Shown: positions 20,768-32,154 of the stretch, in pieces
Layout of the letters: each line of letters opens with the position of its first letter
Numbering within the stretch: the stretch's first letter is position 1
NCBI GenBank assembly: GCA_024345305.1
Contig: BRON01000024.1
Span: forward strand, 1 to 64,000
From: Mrakia gelida
Taxonomy: Eukaryota; Basidiomycota; Tremellomycetes; Cystofilobasidiales; Mrakiaceae
Length of the DNA stretch: 64,000 bases
Direction: 5' to 3'
Notes under the pieces: model-generated
What the model was told of the DNA's origin: nothing
What the model saw: only the letters and a program-made list of their open reading frames with translations
Database searches by the model: none
Translations under genes and position numbers: made by a program

Positions 20768-21094
20768 TCAGACTCTTAATCTGTTGTGATGTGAAACGCT
20801 GCAGAGAGATGCTCTTCAGTACAAGTAAGATATATATGGTTGGACTAACTAGTAAGAGAACCCGAACTCACCTGCAGAGAGTTGCTCTTCAGTACAAGTG
20901 AAGAATCGAGTCTCTGCAAGGATGCTCGCCTTTTATGCCCCTCCTGGATTTCGTGGAAGGTTCCAGTAACGAGTGTAGCTATGACGCAAGAGATATGAAT
21001 ATAGAAAAGTAGGAGCGAGTGGAAACGTATAGAAACTTCCAGATCCGTCGCGTATGCTACGCAGCGGTCTCAGTGTCCTCCTCTCTTCTCAACA
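20768..21094 (-). repeat. LTR-C copy with primer-binding site
   Basis: A 313-bp LTR (20782-21094, minus orientation) starts TGTTGTGATG on the plus strand and ends TCTCAACA. It is diverged from the copy at 45236-45547 but shares the duplicated block CTGCAGAGAG...CAGTACAAGT and the CTTTTATGC region. Directly inside it lies the plus-strand complement CAGACTCTTAATC of a tRNA-Lys-like primer site. No Gag ORF follows, so the element is truncated. Confidence 0.75.
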
Positions 21095-21559
21095 AGAACC
21101 CTTCGTTCGACACGACGTTGTTTCTTCTTTCCCTTTGAACTTGCATCGGTCATCTCGAGACCAAGGACTGATTCCTTCCAAAGGTTTCTCTTAGAACGTT
21201 CTAGCACTTTTCATGTACTGTGTTGGGATTAGTATAAAAGAAGCCGGCCGTTTGCCTCCCAACCACGATCTTCATCTCGTTTCACCTTTGAAAACTTATT
21301 GAGTCTTCTTTTCTTCTCTCTATCATGAAGCACGGTCAACAACGCTACTCCTTTTCCTTTCTCTCTCGCCTATCGTTTCACCCCGCGTCCCTACCTCTTC
21401 CTTAACGAATCAAGTCCAAAGACTCTCATTTCTTACACTTCCTTTCTCTTACTCGAATTCGACGCAAGAAGGACATAGAACCATGATAATGACGAGCTAC
21501 AGGTACAGATAATAATCAAGACGAGAAAGGTGAATCCTTACGTAGATAAGCTAGTAAAA
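21095..21559. other. Intergenic region 3' of the ACS-type gene
   Basis: No coding exon is recognised between the LTR-C relic and the stop codon of the minus-strand transporter gene. Confidence 0.4.
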
Positions 21560-24500
21560 TTAGACGGATCGGTGCTTGTCCTCCAGCTCCTCGAGCTTGG
21601 ACTTCTCCTCGACGGTGTGGTGCTGGCGCCTGGCCTCCTCGTCCGCATCATCGTCGGCCTGAGATCGCTTGGAGAGGTCCCCGACGAGGAACCTGTTGAG
21701 GAGAACCATCGATCCACCAAAGAGGACGACTGGACAAGGAAGGAGAAAGAGGGGAGAAGTCAGTTGGGATCTCGGACGACGACGAGTGGACGAGAACGAG
21801 GACGTGGGAGAGCTGAAGGACGAGACTCACATCCAGTAGTGCATCCGAAACCGAGCTGGTACTTGGGAGCACTCTTGGAAGGCCAGATGTACGACCCATA
21901 GACGGAAGCCAAATTTCCGAGGCTGTAGTGGACGAAAACGCGACGGAAAAAGGAAACCGATCAGCGAGTATTCTTTCGGGACTTTGGAATCGAAGGAGAA
22001 CAAGATAGAGGACTAACCCGTTGATGATGGCGATAGCTACGGCCCTCTTCTCACGCTGAGTGAAATTGGAGAGAGCGTAACTGAGAAGGAGAAGAGGAAG
22101 AAGGTCAGCCGAAAGTCGGACGCGTCGCGATTTCCTTTCCCGCCCTCTACTGGGCCAGACTACTCACCTGAGGAAAAGAGGAGTAGCAGACCAGATACCA
22201 GCACCACCTAGCAGAATGAAGACGTATTGGACGGCATGGTGGGAAGACGTCTGGGATACCACGATGAAAGACACACCGCTGACGACGGCACATCCTGCGA
22301 TGTGGAAAGGCTTCTCCTTGAAGTGATCAGACGAGAATCCGACCAGGATGCAGATGACAAGGCAGCTCATGTAGATTGGAGCGGTCATGTAGTTGCTGTT
22401 GGACGAAGAGGGAAGGTCAGAACAAGTCGACGGGCGAATATTGTTCTGCTGTTTCTTCTCCTACAATCGAAACTCACGCGTTCACTCCTTTGTAACCAAG
22501 AGAACCCATGAGGGTAGGGAAGAAGTAGCTGATGGTTCCGGCAGAGGTGAATCCCATCTGTGATAAAGAAGGAAGACGAGCGTCAGACGGGAGATCCTGC
22601 CAGGAAAACAACAAGGACCCAGAGGTCCCTCTCTTCCCCTCCTCCTTCTACCACAGAAATTAAAATTACAAATTACGTACGTAGGCCAAAGTGAGCAACC
22701 AGGTGTGGTAGTCTGAGACGGCAGCCTTGAAAGCCTCCCAGTGAGTGGGTTGTTTATCGTTGGAGTCGGCGGTGACGAGTCTCATGATGGCAAGAGCCTT
22801 CTCATCGGGGGTGAGGAATTTGGTGGAGTGAGGGAAGTCGGGGAGGATGAAGATTGCAACGACGGAGATGCATACGGTAGCGAGACCTTCGATGATGAAC
22901 TGTGCGAAGAAGGTTGAAGAAAGATCAGCGATCGGTGGAGGGTGACATCGCGTCGAGACCTTGGAACCGCAACTCACCAACCACTTCCAACCTCGGGTAC
23001 CTCCCACCATGTCCATATTCCCGGTGATAGCTCCAGCAAGAAGTCCTCCGAAGGCACCAGATATCAAGGAAGCAGTGCTGGGGAGAACAGAGAAAAAAGA
23101 GGGGGACTGCTCAGGGGAGAGTGGCGCGAGGGAGAAGAGGGGAGGACTCACTAGAAGACTGAGGGCAAATATCAAGAGAGGCAGAGTGAGTCAGTGGAAG
23201 AACAAAAGTCATGCTTAGGCTATGTCACTCACGAGCAACCCTCTTCGCGACTGGTCAGACGAGGAAGAGGAAGAAGTCAGTTCGAGCCGGTTGAAAAACA
23301 GAAGAGGACGATCGACGGGCTCACGCTCGAAGGGCTTGTACCAGCAGGAGAGGAGGAACATCTGTAGAAGAGTACCAGTAGAAGAAGGTGTCAGATATAG
23401 GATTGCTAGAGAGCGAGATGGTAATAGCCTCCTTGGAAGTCGAAGAAAGCAACGTACGACACCTGTCGAATGAACATGTCAAATTTATCAGCTACAACGC
23501 TTCCCCTAACGTCAACCCTTCCTTCATTCGTAAATTTGTATTTTACTGACCAGGGAAGAAGCCGGCTTCGATAAAGCCCAGACAAAAGCGAAGAGCGATA
23601 AGCCCTCCCGTCGAGTTCACCCCCTTAACTGCAATAGTTAGAGATCCCCACAAAAACATGCTGGGCGAAGCGAAGAAGAATCGTCGGCAAGCTGTCGAAG
23701 GGTAGCGGAGAGCCTGAGGGAAGGTGACGCGACGTCGCACTCACACAGCGGGAAGGAAGAGGGATGGTCGAGATCGGGTGAGAGCCATGTTGGAAGGGAT
23801 TTCGTTGAGGAGGTACCCGACGAAGAAGATAGAGAGGGCTGCAGATCGTGAAACAAGGAAGGATAACAAGAAGGGAGACGGGAAGAGGCATCAGAAGGAC
23901 CGAGTCGAAGCGAACTCGCGCAATGTCGCATCTCTTCCTCCGCCTGCCTGCTTTCGTTCCAAAACTCACCAGTAGCGTAGTCGGTGGCAGAGAGAGAAAG
24001 ATCGATGGACATTCCAGCGACCTTGGCGTTTCCGATGTTGCTTCGATCTGAAGGAGGCAGAAGGAGCGAGGACGCGTCGGGGTCAGAAGAGGTTTGAGGT
24101 TCGACTTTCTCCCCGCCCTCACTTCGAAAGAGACGATCGAGAGCTCACCGATATAGTTGAACTACGAGAATGACGAGAAGATAATAAAACAGTCATCAAA
24201 TGGAGCTCTGATACCTACCTGAAGATCGGGGAGAGTCGACGGATGCTCACGATGTACTGTTCGAGACGAGAATCGAAACAAAAGAAGATGGGTCAGTAGA
24301 GGCGATGAAGGAAGGCAAACTTGTAAACTCGACTCACCATGACCCAGAGAATAGGCTAAAGGAGATAAGGCAGGAAGAGAGATGTCAGAAGGTCAAACTA
24401 CAAGGTAAGTTTTTAAGCTCCAGGAAAGCGGGTCGTTGGAGGGACGGTCGACGTACCAGAATTCTGTGAGAGCGGGAGGATGGAAGAAAGTCAGTAAGGA

Positions 24501-24855
24501 TCGAGGAGTTCACTCAGACAAGAGGGATAAGAGAACAGGAACGTACCGGAAGTCCATCTAAAACGATCATGCATGAACAGGTCGAGGGAAGGAAGGGAAG
24601 AGCGCGATCAGTCTCGGAGAAAGGAGGGAAGGATCATGGTCGAGAGCTCACCTTCCTGACGAGTCTCCTTTCCTCAGGAGAATCAGGCGTGTAGCCGTGG
24701 CTGAAGGCAACGTCTTCGAGGTGACCTGGAGAAAAAAGTGAAGGTTATCGGAGGGAAGAGAAGAGCATTAGGGCGCTCGAAGAAGCGAGGAAGAAACAAA
24801 GGGACTGAGGATGCTACGAACCGATCTCCTGTTTCTGAACCTCTGAAGGGGACAT
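21560..24855 (-). CDS. MFS transporter of the anion:cation symporter (Dal5-like) family
   Basis: A minus-strand gene with many introns of roughly 50-100 nt, from ATG at 24855 (MSPSEVQKQEIG) to the stop at 21560-21562 after KLEELEDKHRSV. Joining exons gives the ACS signature FNYIDRSNIGNAKVAGM followed by LSATDYATALSIFFVGYLLN and EIPSNMALTR, then WGSLTIAVKGV, LRFCLGFIEAGFFPG, and in the second half GGAGIWSATPLFLSYALSNF and REKRAVAIAIINGLGNLASV. The family includes the yeast allantoate, nicotinate, biotin-precursor and pantothenate permeases; the substrate cannot be told from sequence. It should sit in the plasma membrane with 12 helices. Some exon borders in the 23.1-23.5 kb part are not fully resolved. 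Introns at 22080-22168 and about 24044-24147 each contain GACGCGTC. Confidence 0.82.
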
Positions 24856-25860
24856 GGTTGAGTAGTGAGGCTTGGTTGTTGGTATGTTGAGCTTGAGGAC
24901 GCGAAGGGAGGAAGTGAGGAGCAAGGAGTGGGGCCAGGTGGTGGTGGATGGGGAAGAAAGAAGGAGGGGAAACAGAAATAGGATTTTGTTCCAAGGGAAG
25001 ATTTCTTGTCGGACCGCAACGGGGTCACTTCTCGTGGCTTTTGCAAGGGCTTTAATTGATCTCTCCCTGTTTTTTTGAAGTTCGGAGCTATGTTACTCCT
25101 TTGTTGGTACCTCGGATGCCCGGTATCAAGGTCTGGGAAGGGAATGACGGAGATCTGCCTGGCAGAACCGCGTTCGGCGAGTCTTTCAAAGTTTCAGCCC
25201 GTTTCAGCCTTCTCGAGCAGTTTCTCCAAGAGGACCGAGAAGATGCAGCACTAGAACTCACAATTTGAGGGGGACTTTGATGTTCGAAGAAGAAGAGCAG
25301 AACAAATCAGTTGAAGGTCCAAAGCGAAGAAGGCACCGTGGAAGAAGGTGGCTCGCTCGCTCGCTCCTTCTCTCCTTTCGAAACGGGCGAGAAAATACGC
25401 TGGCGGTAGAAGAGGCTGGTGCGGCTGAAAGAAAAGAGGCATCGTGATCAAATCAGCTAGGTACTAGGTGGATACGAAGACTGGCACCTTGGGTAGGCAC
25501 TCAGAGACGCTTCGGGACCGCTGAGCGGTCTGAGACAAGGCGCAAGATTCAGTTCGAGGGACACAATCCCGCACACGAAGAGGAGCGACGGAAGAAAAGA
25601 GGAAGATATGGAGCTTACGTACTATGATCGAACTCAGGTGCAGGCTTGCGAGAAGAAAATGATGAGGTTGGCTACCGGTGGACGAACTGGGTCGAGGCGA
25701 AGAGAAACGGGTTCGGTCAGTCGAGGGAGACTATAACTTACCCTCCTGGACAAAACACGCAGTGTGATGAGATACATACGCCCTTTTCCAATTTGCACAC
25801 TCCGGAGAGTTTTCGAGTACATTTCGAGAGTGAGAATGAGGCGTTGCGAGCGAGAGTTGT
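24856..25860. other. Upstream region of the ACS-type gene
   Basis: No gene is recognised. Bases just above 24855 should include the promoter of the transporter gene. The stretch ends in the LTR-B-like repeat. Confidence 0.4.
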
Positions 25861-25879
25861 TGGAAAGTGAGCTCGTCCT

Positions 25880-26069
25880 CGACTCAAGCGGAACATCTTT
25901 TGGAGCGAAAGATATCCTGACTAGCTGTTCGGGCGTTTATATACTACTTACGATTCGTGGAAGGTTCTAGAAATGGGGCTAAACTATGACGTTACGGCCA
26001 GAGAGCGACTGACTAAGCGAACTATGGAAACCAAGAGAAAACACTAGAAGGTCCGATGAAGCCTCGACA
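25880..26069 (-). repeat. LTR-B-like repeat, inverted copy
   Basis: The right edge CCTCGACA at 26062-26069 is the inverted form of the LTR-B start TGTCGAGG. AACTATGGAAACC and GAGAAAACACTAGAA match the complement of the forward copy that begins 51 bp away. The copy is diverged and its left edge, near GCGGAAC at 25890, is uncertain. Confidence 0.55.
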
Positions 26070-26120
26070 ATTCCCAGCGACACCAAATCTCAACAAGAGT
26101 CACACATAACGTTGAATCAT

Positions 26121-26336
26121 TGTCGAGGCTTCGTAGATCTTTCTAGTGTTTTCTCTAGGTTTCCATAGCTTGCTTAGTCAGGCGCGTTGCGTTAGTAACG
26201 TCATAGTTTAGCCCTGTTTCTGGAACATTCTCTGAATTCTCTACAGTATATAAGCTAGGCAGCTAGGTAGGAGTTCTCTTATAACAACCACTTTCACCTC
26301 GAGTCGTTCCGCCTCTGAGCTTGTAGCACCAAGTCC
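26121..26336 (+). repeat. LTR-B family copy 2
   Basis: Starts TGTCGAGGCTTCG and matches the copy at 357-585 through TTAGTAACGTCATA, TTTAGCCCTGTTTCTGGA and TCGTTCCGCCTCTGAGC. It includes the TATA-like CAGTATATAAGC. It is in inverted orientation to the adjacent copy at 25880-26069. Confidence 0.62.
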
Positions 26337-26344
26337 CATCTCGA

Positions 26345-26611
26345 ATCTCAACAGAGAGGTCGGGTGCTTAGGAGAAACAAGGCGAGGTAAGATCCAAAGG
26401 TGATTCAAGATAAAGAACCAAAGGAGAGGCGGGCAAAGGGTCCTCGTATACTACAAGCGATGGAACATTGTCGAAAGAGGTAACACGCAAGGGAACGGAA
26501 AGGGGGAGTATGGTGACTAAAGTCTACGGGGAGAAGGAGAGAGAAGCCGAAAGAACAAACTATATAGAAGGCAGAGAGAGCAATGACTAACGCACAAAGA
26601 CTAAGGGTAAG
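26345..26611 (-). repeat. LTR-D family, partial inverted copy
   Basis: Matches the complete LTR-D copy at 43605-43912 from GAGAGGTCGGGTGCTTAGGA through GTAAGATCCAAAGGTGATTC to GCAATGACTAA, then degenerates before the terminal part. A solo LTR-A follows. Confidence 0.65.
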
Positions 26612-26615
26612 TGTC

Positions 26616-26842
26616 TGTTGTTAGGTCGTCCACATGAGCTTAGGGATGTCTGCAGGATGTGGTTCAAAGCTTGTTGTATAAATCTAGCTACTCGAAAGGT
26701 ATATATACTATGGAAATGGTCACGTGATCTGAAGGTAGCTTACAAAGCTGTTTACGAAGAATGGTTACTAACAAGGGGACTGAACGAGACGCGTTACTAA
26801 GCTACTACGTAAGACCTCTCTGCGAGTCGCCACCTTCCAACA
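26616..26842 (-). repeat. Solo LTR-A, copy S2, with target duplication
   Basis: A 227-bp solo LTR in minus orientation flanked by a perfect 5-bp duplication, GTGTC at 26611-26615 and 26843-26847. It is slightly diverged (TTAGGTCGTCCACATGAG instead of TTGGGTCGTCCACTTGAG). The duplicated target overlaps the first bases of a forward LTR-D fragment. Confidence 0.93.
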
Positions 26843-26843
26843 G

Positions 26844-26925
26844 TGTCAGGGAATCGCGTCGCGTCCCGTTCTACTCCGGATCTTCCCACTCTTACGCTTT
26901 GTACCTTAGCCATTACTCACCATCT
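26844..26925 (+). repeat. LTR-D family, forward 5' fragment
   Basis: TGTCAGGGAATCGCG through TTCTACTCCGGATCTTCC and TACGCTTTGTACCTTAG matches the start of LTR-D at 40876 and the complement of 43912; homology ends after about 80 bp. Confidence 0.62.
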
Positions 26926-27295
26926 CACTGACGCTTTGGGACCTGCGTCTCCTTGGATCCCTTTTTGTCCGACCTCGACGCATTCGAGTCTCTGTCCTCA
27001 TTCTGCAAAATTCCTGTCTCTGAAGGCGAACGTTCGTCAAAATGAGCCCACGAGTACCATTTCCTATATACAGGTCCCGGAGAATAACCTCTGCGATCAA
27101 CTTTCTCTTCCTGCCAAGAGAAAAATGACAGCCGGATTCATCCTTGCCCTACCTCCCCTCCCCTTGCTTCCCGTAGAGAGCTCGCTGAACATGGCACCCT
27201 CTTCATTTCTCCTAGCGTGATTTCCTTCCAAGCGGACCTTACCGTGATGTAGAACCTAGAAACTGTTCTGCAAAGGAAGCTCTTCTGGCGCCAAG

Positions 27296-27522
27296 TGTTG
27301 GAAGGTGGCGACTCGCAGAGAGATCTTACGTAGTAGCTTAGTAACGCGTCTCGTTCAGTCCCCTTGGTAGTAACCATTCTTCGTAAACAGCTTTGTAAGC
27401 TACCTTCAGATCACGTGACCATTTCCATAGTATATAAACCTTTCGAGTAGCTAGCTTTATACAACAAGCTTTGAACCACATCCTGCAGACATCCCTAAGC
27501 TCAAGTGGACGACCCAACAACA
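27296..27522 (+). repeat. 5' LTR of E2
   Basis: A 227-bp LTR-A with CACGTG at about 27412-27417 and TATATAAACC about 20 bp downstream, the likely promoter core. Identical by eye to the 3' LTR. Confidence 0.95.
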
Positions 27523-27571
27523 CGTTATCAGCACCAGTTCGCCACCACTCGCTAAGCAACAATCCTTCGTC

Positions 27572-30500
27572 ATGTCAAGCAACTACTCCAAGAAGCTGGA
27601 TCACAAGCTGTTCAAGCTCACTGCTCTCGATGGTACCAACTACGAGACGTGGTCAGTAAGGATGGAGATCGCTTTTGGAGAAGCAGGAATCAAGCCCGTC
27701 GTCCTCGGTACGAAAACCAGGCCCAACCTCACCCCGGAAATTATGGAAAAGGACACCACCGGACAAGAGGTCGTGAAGCAGCAGAACAACGTCAAGGACA
27801 TCGAAGAATGGGACCATATGGACGAGTTCGCGCTCCACAGGATTCAAATGGCGGTCAGCGACCGAGAACTACCTCGGATCCGGAACTGCAAACACGCAAA
27901 GGAGGCATGGGATCTTCTGAGGAAGACTCACAAGGTGGAAGGAGGAGCGGGAGAGGTCATGGCCATCCGAAGGATGAGGGACCTCAAGATGGAGGAGGGA
28001 GAACCAGTACAGGAGTACATCGACGAATTCCAAAGGATCATCGACGACATGTCAGCTCTCGGCCTCAACATCCCAGACAGGATGAGCACAATGTTCTTCC
28101 TCAGTGGATTACCCGCATCACTCGAACAATTCATTCAACACCAAACGCTCCAGGCACAAGAATCAAAACAAGAACTCAACCCAACCGCCGTCGCCACATC
28201 CCTCCTCATCCACGAAAGGACTCACGAGTCCCTCAAACCGACCGGTACTTCATCGTCGAAGGAAACAGCCCTCCTTGTCGACAAGAGGACCGCCAAGTGC
28301 CATCAGTGCAACAAGGTCGGACACTTCAAGTCGGAGTGCTGGGAGTTGAATGGAGGAAAGCCCACGGGGCAGGGACAAGGTGGAAAGGGAAGGAAGTTCG
28401 GGAAGGGGAAGAAGGAGAACAAGGGGAACTGGAAGGATAGGGAAGAGGCGCACCTCGTAGACTACGGTCTTCAAGCCGGATCCGACATCGCGACGTCGGC
28501 CCAAGCGCTCTTCGCTCAAACCAAGCATGGATACATCGCTGATAGTGGAGCATCAAACCACATCGTCGGGGACCGGGAACGCTTCGTAACATACAAGGCG
28601 CACAACGGAACGGTCACGACGGCCAACGGATCAATCGTTCAGATCCTCGGCATCGGCTCCATCCACCTCCAGACCACCGTGAAAGGATCAAGGAAGGCCT
28701 TCACCATCTCCGACGTATACCACATCCCAGGGTTCAGCAACCTCATCAGTATCGGTCAACTCGGTAACAAAGGAGTCGAGACCAGGTTCCCCAGCAAGGG
28801 GACAACCCAAACCAACAAGCGATGCCAGTTCCTTCGAGACGGATCGCTGTTCATGGAGGGAAAAGAGGTGTCGAAGAACCTCTACATGCTGGACGTGAGC
28901 GACTTCAAGGGAGTCGGCTCAGGAGGAGAAGACGTAGCACTCGCGGCAACAGGAGTCGACAAGATCGAGGTCCTTCATCGCCGGCTCGGTCACGCTTCTA
29001 TCTCCGCCATGGAGGAGTTGTCTCGTCAGAAGCTCCTACCAACCTTCACCAAAAAGGACATCATCGGATTCAAGGAAAGGATCTGCGTACCTTGCGTCGA
29101 AGGGAAACAACATCGAACTCCATTCCCCACCTCCACCACCAAAACCACTTCACCTCTCGAGCTCGTTCACACGGATCTCGCCGGACCGATGCCAATCGCC
29201 TCGGCTCAAGGAATGCGTTACATGATGACGATCTGGGACGACTTCAGCAACTACCACTGGTCGTTCGCAATGAAGAGGAAGTCGGAAACACTGGCAACCT
29301 TCATCGCCTGGAGGAAAAGGGAGGAGAAAAGGACCAATCACGTCGTCAAACGGATCAGGTCAGACAACGGTGGGGAATACACGTCGAAGGACTACGAGTT
29401 CTATCTCCGGGACGAAGGAATCACCAAGGAAACGACTATCCCACACACACCGCAACAAAACGGCAAGGCCGAACGAGGAATGCGAACCATCGAGGAGAAG
29501 ATCACCTGCGCGCTACGAGACGCGAGGGACCTCGACGGATCCTACTGGGCGGAAGCCATGAACTACGCCACATACACAATCAACCGCATTCCCTCATCCT
29601 CAGTCAACTCTCAAACCCCCTACCAAGCCTACTACAAAAGGAAGCCCGACCTCACTGCAATGCGGACGTTCGGAGCTCTCGCTTACGCGCTCAACCTTCA
29701 AAAGATCAAGCATCAACCCAAGAGCATCAAGTGCATCTTCCTCGGATACGGCGATCTCAACGGGAAGAAGGCCTATCGACTTCAAGTCCATGGAGACCCC
29801 AAGCGGTCGATCCTTCATTCTCGGGACGTTATCTTCGACGAAACACGTGGAGTCCACCAGACGGTGGAGCTACCAGGAATGGGACAAGCCGGAATCAAGG
29901 AGGACCACAAGGAGGAGGAAGAAGAAGAGAAGGAACTAGAGGAGGACAAAGGAGAGGAACAGCACCTACTCAAGTCCAACCAACAAGACCCGGTCAGGGA
30001 GACCGAGGCAAGGAAACCCAACCCATCACGCGTCAAGCACTCCTACACTTACGAGCCCATCATCGATGAACCGGCTGTCGATTTGAGTGGGAGCTACGGA
30101 CGAGGTCAACGGCACAAGAAACCTCTCACAGGAACAGGAGACTCGGCAAGATTTGTCCAGACAGACTACGACATCACCGACTTCATTTCGGAGGACTTCG
30201 CCGGACACGCTCAAGCGACGCAACCCAAACTCGAGGATCTTCCACCACCCTCCGTCCCAAATACATACGGAGAAGCCATGGCGTCGGAGCACGCATACTT
30301 CTGGAGGGAAGCGATGGACGAAGAGATGGTGTCGATGGAAGGGAACGGAGTCTTTGAACTCACGGAGCTACCCTCAGGATCAAAAACGGTCGGAGGTCGC
30401 TGGGTCTACGCGCTCAAGAAAGGAGCCGACGGGAGGATTACTCGCTTCAAAGCTAGATGGGTCGCCAAGGGATTCAGTCAGCAAGAAGGAGCCGACTACG

Positions 30501-31786
30501 TCGAGACGTACGCGCCGGTATCAAAGCTCAACTCACTCAGGATCGTCCTCGCCATCGCAGCATCGGAGGATCTCGATCTAGTCCAAGGAGACTTCAAGAC
30601 GGCGTTCCTCACAGCCGACCTAGTGGAAACGGTCTTCATGGAACAGCCAACAGGGTACGAACAAAAGGGAGCCGACAAGAAGAAACTCGTCGCGCATCTC
30701 CTCAAGGCCCTATACGGACTCAAGCAATCACCACTCGCGTTCTACAATCATTCCTCAAAGTTCTTTCAAACTCAACTCAATCTCCATCCACTCGAAGCGG
30801 ACCCTTGTATCTACATAGGGCATAGGAAGGGACGACGGATCATGTTGGTCCAGTACGTTGACGACTTCGTCGCCGCAGGAGACAAGGAGGATTTGGAGTG
30901 GGTCATGACGGAGACCCAAAAGAAATTCAAGATCGACGACAGAGGAGACCTCAACCCAGGAACCATCCTCGGAATCGACGTTACGAGGGACCGCAAGGCG
31001 GGGACAATGGACCTCAGCCAGAAACGATACGTTCAAACGGTCCTCGAACGATTCAACATGGTCGACGCAAAATCAAACAAGGTTCCGATGGACGACTTTA
31101 GGCAACAGTCGGTCCAATCGGAGGATTCGGGATCAGAGAAGCTGGACGGAGTACCCTACCTCGAAGCGGTGGGATCGTTGATGTACCTCCAAGTCTGCAC
31201 TCGACCGGACATCGCCTTCGCCGTCGGAGTTCTCAGCCGATTCAGTTCTGACCCACGAAGGGTCCACTGGGGAGCAGTCAAGAAGGTCATGCGATACCTA
31301 CAAGGATCAGCAGACACGTCGCTTCAACTTGGAGGACACTCGGACGCTCCAATCGCAGAACTATGGACCGACTCCGACTACGCCGGAGACACGGAATCAA
31401 GACGATCAACAACAGGTTTCGTCGTCAAGACAACCAAGGAGCCATCGAAACAACCAAGAACGGTACTCACTCGGAGAAGACCAAGCACATCGACGTCGCG
31501 TACAAATACGGACGAGAGGCCCAACAGAGAGGATTCATCAAGCTCAACTACTGTCCCACCGAGGACATGCAGGCAGATATCCTCACCAAGGCTCTCGGAG
31601 TCGAAAAGCTCGAACGGTTCAAGAAATCGCTCAACATCCAGAAGGAACCCTCGCGCATGGATCAGAAGACCAGCGGAGACATGGATGGAAACCCGCAGAG
31701 GGGGAAATGAAGGAAGGGCTCTCAGCTCGTCGAGTGGGAGTGTTGGAAGGTGGCGACTCGCAGAGAGATCTTACGTAGTAGCTTAG
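27572..31786 (+). pseudogene. Gag-Pol of E2, frameshifted by deletion
   Basis: The frame is intact from MSSNYSKKLD through Gag, protease, integrase and RT, to the RNase H start STTGFVVK. There a 169-bp deletion (compared with E5 positions 61873-62041) joins the sequence to the distal RNase H part in the wrong frame. The ORF then runs on through unrelated codons and into the 3' LTR, ending at 31786. The residues around SLSSLEAEYIAL of RNase H are lost, so this copy cannot encode a full enzyme set. Other private changes are HERTHES in Gag, and GGRWVYAL for RGRWVYAL and EGADYVE for EGVDYVE in RT. Only a single G is shared at the deletion ends. Confidence 0.92.
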
Positions 31787-31967
31787 TAACGCGTCTCGTT
31801 CAGTCCCCTTGGTAGTAACCATTCTTCGTAAACAGCTTTGTAAGCTACCTTCAGATCACGTGACCATTTCCATAGTATATAAACCTTTCGAGTAGCTAGC
31901 TTTATACAACAAGCTTTGAACCACATCCTGCAGACATCCCTAAGCTCAAGTGGACGACCCAACAACA
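31741..31967 (+). repeat. 3' LTR of E2
   Basis: A 227-bp LTR-A. It holds CACGTG at 31857-31862 and a TATATAAACC box, and reads toward the phosphate symporter gene that starts 188 bp beyond its end. Confidence 0.95.
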
Positions 31968-32154
31968 CCAAGTACGTCGGAATCAGAGCCGGTCAAAATC
32001 ACAATCAGAGCAGCCGTTTGGTTCCGGTTCCGCTTGGCGCGTCCCGTCCGTCTCTTCCTCACGAACGTTCCTTATCTTTCAGACTCTTCAGGAGGGAAAA
32101 AAGAAGTCCGTTCGTTTTTAACCTCCAACGACCACCTCTTTCTTCCTCTCTCGC

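Larger units (their letters stand above)
27296..31967 (+). mobile_element. Copia-type LTR retrotransposon E2, internally deleted
   Basis: Plus-strand element flanked by the 5-bp duplication CCAAG (27291-27295 and 31968-31972). The two 227-bp LTRs (27296-27522 and 31741-31967) are identical by eye, so the insertion is young. Primer-binding site 27523-27536, Gag-Pol start 27572. A 169-bp deletion at about 31429 removes part of RNase H and shifts the frame. It lies upstream of, and in the same orientation as, the PiT phosphate symporter gene whose ATG is at 32155. Confidence 0.95.

Noticed and set aside
20998..21094. Possible separate promoter or small gene in the LTR-C relic
   Set aside because: The bases align with the terminal part of LTR-C and are explained by it.
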